From an uncultured Pelagimonas sp. (lineage in GTDB: Bacteria > Pseudomonadota > Alphaproteobacteria > Rhodobacterales > Rhodobacteraceae): 64,000 nucleotides of DNA. The notes beneath the pieces were generated by a model. It worked only from the letters and a program-made list of their open reading frames with translations, searched no databases and was not told the origin of the DNA. Where the stretch lies: assembly GCF_947498515.1 (NCBI RefSeq), contig NZ_CANMKO010000005.1, forward strand, positions 285,754 through 349,753, in the 5' to 3' direction. Position 1 is the first letter of the stretch. Each line of letters begins with the position of its first letter. The position numbers and the translations under genes were made by a program. Below, piece by piece: positions 61,626-64,000 of the stretch.

Positions 61626-64000
61626 TTAAGTAATTATGTCCCCAGCGTCTATGATAGGAGCGCCCAAGACATCGACCGAGAACTCAGACCCACCGTCACC
61701 GTCAATGTCGATATAAAGGCGGCCAATACTGTCGTTATAGCGAACCTCGCCAGCCGAACCCGAATAGCTGGACCCGCCAATAAAGGTTAGCCCAGACCCA
61801 ATTCCAGATAGGTCAATCAAATCAACGTTGTGCTGGAAGTCTGTAATTGTGTCGCGCTCACTGCCATGACTGCTTTCCGACACACTATTGAAGACAAAGA
61901 CATCAGCACCAGAGCCGCCGGAGATACGGTCGCTTCCGTTGCCACCTGTTAGTGTGTCATCGCCGCTTCCCCCGAAAAGGAGGTCGTCTGCGGACCCGCC
62001 AGAAAGCTCATCATTGCCATCATTTCCGGCCAGTGTATCGTCGCCTCCGCCGCCAAACAGCCGGTCATCATGGTTGCCACCGCGAAGAACGTCTTCTCCA
62101 TCGCGTCCGAACATCAGGTCATTCTGATCGCCTCCCGAGATTTCGTCATTGCCATCTTCGCCGTCGAGGGTGTCTGCACCGTCATTGCCAAACATGCGAT
62201 CATCACCCGTTCCGCCTTTGGCGCTGTCGTTGCCGTCTTGGCCAGCAATGAGATCGTTGTCCGCCCCGCCAAATGCGAGGTCGTGGCCATCGCCGCCAAG
62301 GATGGTGTCGTCGCCGTCATTCCCCGCCATAAGGTCGTTGTGTCGGCCGCCCTCTATGCGGTCATTGCCATCACCACCACGGATCGTGTCGTGCCCGGTG
62401 TGTCCGATCATAACATCATGACCCGTATCACCGTTTATGACATCAGAGCCCGTTCCGCCGTCTATCGTGTCATTGGCGCTACCGCCCGAAATTACGTCAG
62501 AATTGGTACCTCCAAAAATTCGGTCGCTTCCGGAATCGCCATTGATCGTGTCTTCGCCGGTATTGCCGACAAGGAGATCGGCCCCAGACCCACCATTGAT
62601 TAGATCGTCATCATCGCCACCACGTGCGGTGTCGTCGTTGCTGCCACCATCGAGGGTATCCTCGCCATCGCCACCATCGAGATTGTCTTCTCCACTGCCA
62701 CCAGCAAGGCTGTCATCGCCGCCTTCACCGTACAATGTATCGGCACCGTCGTTGCCAAATGCACGGTCGTTGTCAGACCCCGCTTCAATGCTGTCATCTC
62801 CGTTGCCGCCGGATATGACATCGCGCCCTGAGCCACCGAAGATACGATCTTCTCCATTCTCTCCCAGAAGCGTGTCATTGTTTCCATTGCCCGCAAGAAC
62901 ATCTGCGCCATCCCCACCAAGGAGGCGGTCATCGCCAGATCCACCTTTAAGCGTGTCATTCGCACCCTCTCCGCGCAACGTGTCATCACCGCTCTCACCG
63001 TTTATGACATTTCTGGCGGCATCCCCAACAAGAAGGTCATCCCCGGCACTGCCGGGAATAGTCGTCGGTGGCAAGTCTGTGTCATCGATAGTAGCGGTGC
63101 CTGTCACATTGCTATCCGCAAAGATATGTGGAGCGGTGGACGAGCCGGCCACTACGTTGAGGCGGAACGTTTCTGTGCTTTCTTGAATGACATCCCCGAT
63201 GACGGGGACGCGGACGTAGGTGACGGTTTGGCCGGGGGCGAAGCTTAGGGTGCCGGAGGTGTCGGTGTAATCCGAGCCCGCTTCGGCGGTGCCGTCTAGG
63301 GTTTCATAGCTGAAGGTTAGCGTGCCGGTATGAGGCCGCGACAGGCGGACTTCAAAGACGGCATCGCTGCTGCCGCTATCGCCTTCGACCAAGGTTGGGT
63401 CAGACACAAAAACCGCCCGGCCATCATCCAAAATGACACCGGTTTGGCGCAGGACATCCACCCCGCCTTCGAGCGTGGCATTGACCGGATCGGTCATTTC
63501 GAGCACGTAATTCTCGTCGAATTCATTGCCCGGGGTGCCGTGGTGATAAACGCTAAAATTGGCGCTGGTCTCGCCCGCCGGGATCGTGACATTGATAAGT
63601 TGGGTTATGCCGTAGGAGGTGCTGGTGGAAGAATCGAAATCCCCGTCACCGCTCTCGACCGACGCCGTGCCGCTGATGATCTGAACCGTAACACTCACAT
63701 CCCGCGTCGATACCTCGGACAGGCGAAGCGTGTGGACTTGGCCTGCGCCGGATTCCACCCCGGATGTCGCCTCGAGCGTGACCACCGGTTCACTTGTTGT
63801 TCCGTCATCGTCGCGTAGCAGCGCGGTACCGACATTGTCTTCGTTAAAGTCTTCGACATGGTCGCCGGTGCTACCCGTCGTACTCAACGAGAGCATAAAG
63901 GTCTCGGATATCTCGCTCACCGTATCCCCGATGACGGGGACGCGGACGTAGGTGACGGTTTGGCCGGGGGCGAAGCTTAGGGTGCCGGAGGTGTCGGTGT
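61626..64000 (-). CDS. Calx-beta plus RTX repeat secreted protein (5' partial)
   Basis: The minus-strand frame is open through base 64000, so the N-terminus lies outside the window; a GTG at 63920 is inside a domain and is not the start. Visible in order are: the end of a Calx-beta module, a second Calx-beta-like module, a complete third (FVSDPTLVEGDSGSSDAVFE to SNVTGTATIDDTD), then about 40 acidic RTX nonapeptides (about 63055 to 61920) and a C-terminal type I secretion region ending DAGDIIT. Calx-beta and RTX modules bind calcium. It resembles large roseobacter surface adhesins exported by type I systems. The export genes are not in the window. Confidence 0.9.
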   Translation of the reverse strand, partial: TDTSGTLSFAPGQTVTYVRVPVIGDTVSEISETFMLSLSTTGSTGDHVEDFNEDNVGTALLRDDDGTTSEPVVTLEATSGVESGAGQVHTLRLSEVSTRDVSVTVQIISGTASVESGDGDFDSSTSTSYGITQLINVTIPAGETSANFSVYHHGTPGNEFDENYVLEMTDPVNATLEGGVDVLRQTGVILDDGRAVFVSDPTLVEGDSGSSDAVFEVRLSRPHTGTLTFSYETLDGTAEAGSDYTDTSGTLSFAPGQTVTYVRVPVIGDVIQESTETFRLNVVAGSSTAPHIFADSNVTGTATIDDTDLPPTTIPGSAGDDLLVGDAARNVINGESGDDTLRGEGANDTLKGGSGDDRLLGGDGADVLAGNGNNDTLLGENGEDRIFGGSGRDVISGGNGDDSIEAGSDNDRAFGNDGADTLYGEGGDDSLAGGSGEDNLDGGDGEDTLDGGSNDDTARGGDDDDLINGGSGADLLVGNTGEDTINGDSGSDRIFGGTNSDVISGGSANDTIDGGTGSDVINGDTGHDVMIGHTGHDTIRGGDGNDRIEGGRHNDLMAGNDGDDTILGGDGHDLAFGGADNDLIAGQDGNDSAKGGTGDDRMFGNDGADTLDGEDGNDEISGGDQNDLMFGRDGEDVLRGGNHDDRLFGGGGDDTLAGNDGNDELSGGSADDLLFGGSGDDTLTGGNGSDRISGGSGADVFVFNSVSESSHGSERDTITDFQHNVDLIDLSGIGSGLTFIGGSSYSGSAGEVRYNDSIGRLYIDIDGDGGSEFSVDVLGAPIIDAGDIIT
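63192..63268. repeat. 77-bp exact direct repeat, copy 1 (within Calx-beta coding)
   Basis: This segment is identical to 63924-64000, 732 bp (244 codons) away in the same frame of the same gene. It encodes the TDTSGTLSFAPGQTVTYVRV region of a Calx-beta module. Confidence 0.9.
63924..64000. repeat. 77-bp exact direct repeat, copy 2 (reaches the window end)
   Basis: Identical to 63192-63268 up to the last base of the window, so the true repeat may be longer. It codes for the same Calx-beta strand region as copy 1. Confidence 0.9.

Noticed and set aside
61920..63055. Short regularly spaced DNA repeats that could suggest a CRISPR or satellite
   Set aside because: The period is 27 bases in frame and encodes GGxGxD nonapeptides; it is RTX coding sequence, not a CRISPR array.
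63918..63920. GTG as start codon of the second RTX gene
   Set aside because: It lies within a Calx-beta module and the same frame continues unbroken to the window edge, so the gene is 5' partial.

Overview
The window reads as the chromosome of an alphaproteobacterium of the Rhodobacteraceae (Roseobacter group). The evidence is the high-GC coding style and several lineage-typical small families (DUF2842, DUF6476, DUF6524, DUF6525-like). RpoH, PhaR, SecG-PyrG and TatD plus a metallo-beta-lactamase-fold gene also occur in arrangements common in that family. No rRNA, tRNA, CRISPR array or intact mobile element was seen. Genes are dense, on both strands, and mostly in short operons.

Bases 1-11400 hold a pyrimidine-type catabolic region. 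A fumarylacetoacetate hydrolase fragment and a DadA-like oxidase are followed by a ten-gene minus-strand operon (9968 down to 2171). In order of transcription this encodes an M20-family ureidopropionase-like hydrolase, an 82-residue unknown, a dihydropyrimidinase, a small membrane protein, an ABC ATPase, a small DMT/SMR-like membrane protein, two permeases, a DUF1993 protein and an NMT1/THI5-like binding protein. A strong terminator follows. The operon is divergent from two tandem RutR-like TetR genes. The shared promoter region carries two 16-bp palindromes matching the E. coli RutR consensus, one of them perfectly.

Bases 11400-30200 are mainly housekeeping: a PLA2-like membrane protein, a RadC-family protein, TatD, a metallo-hydrolase, two transporters, thiamine pyrophosphokinase, a very acidic 839-residue protein, PurA, a cobalt-type nitrile hydratase operon, SecG, PyrG, RlmJ and two TerB-like proteins.

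Bases 30200-40600 carry a polar amino-acid or polyamine ABC transporter followed by two glutamine synthetase-like (PuuA-type) ligases, a class I glutamine amidotransferase, a PuuB-like oxidase and a DegT-type aminotransferase. This looks like uptake and gamma-glutamylation-based catabolism of an amine.

Bases 40600-56740 hold phaR, xseA, purD, a 5-formyl-THF cyclo-ligase, mgtE, two purine deaminases (guanine and 8-oxoguanine), hisN, an XRE regulator, a quinone oxidoreductase, a Gfo/Idh/MocA dehydrogenase, rpoH and an RluA-type pseudouridine synthase.

Bases 56900-64000 are accessory in character: a membrane-anchored LuxR-type HTH protein, then two convergent RTX (calcium-binding nonapeptide) genes separated by about 1.5 kb of decayed sequence that contains the remains of an IS110-family transposase. 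The second RTX gene runs off the window and contains a 77-bp exact repeat 732 bp apart, a sign of recent domain duplication or gene conversion.
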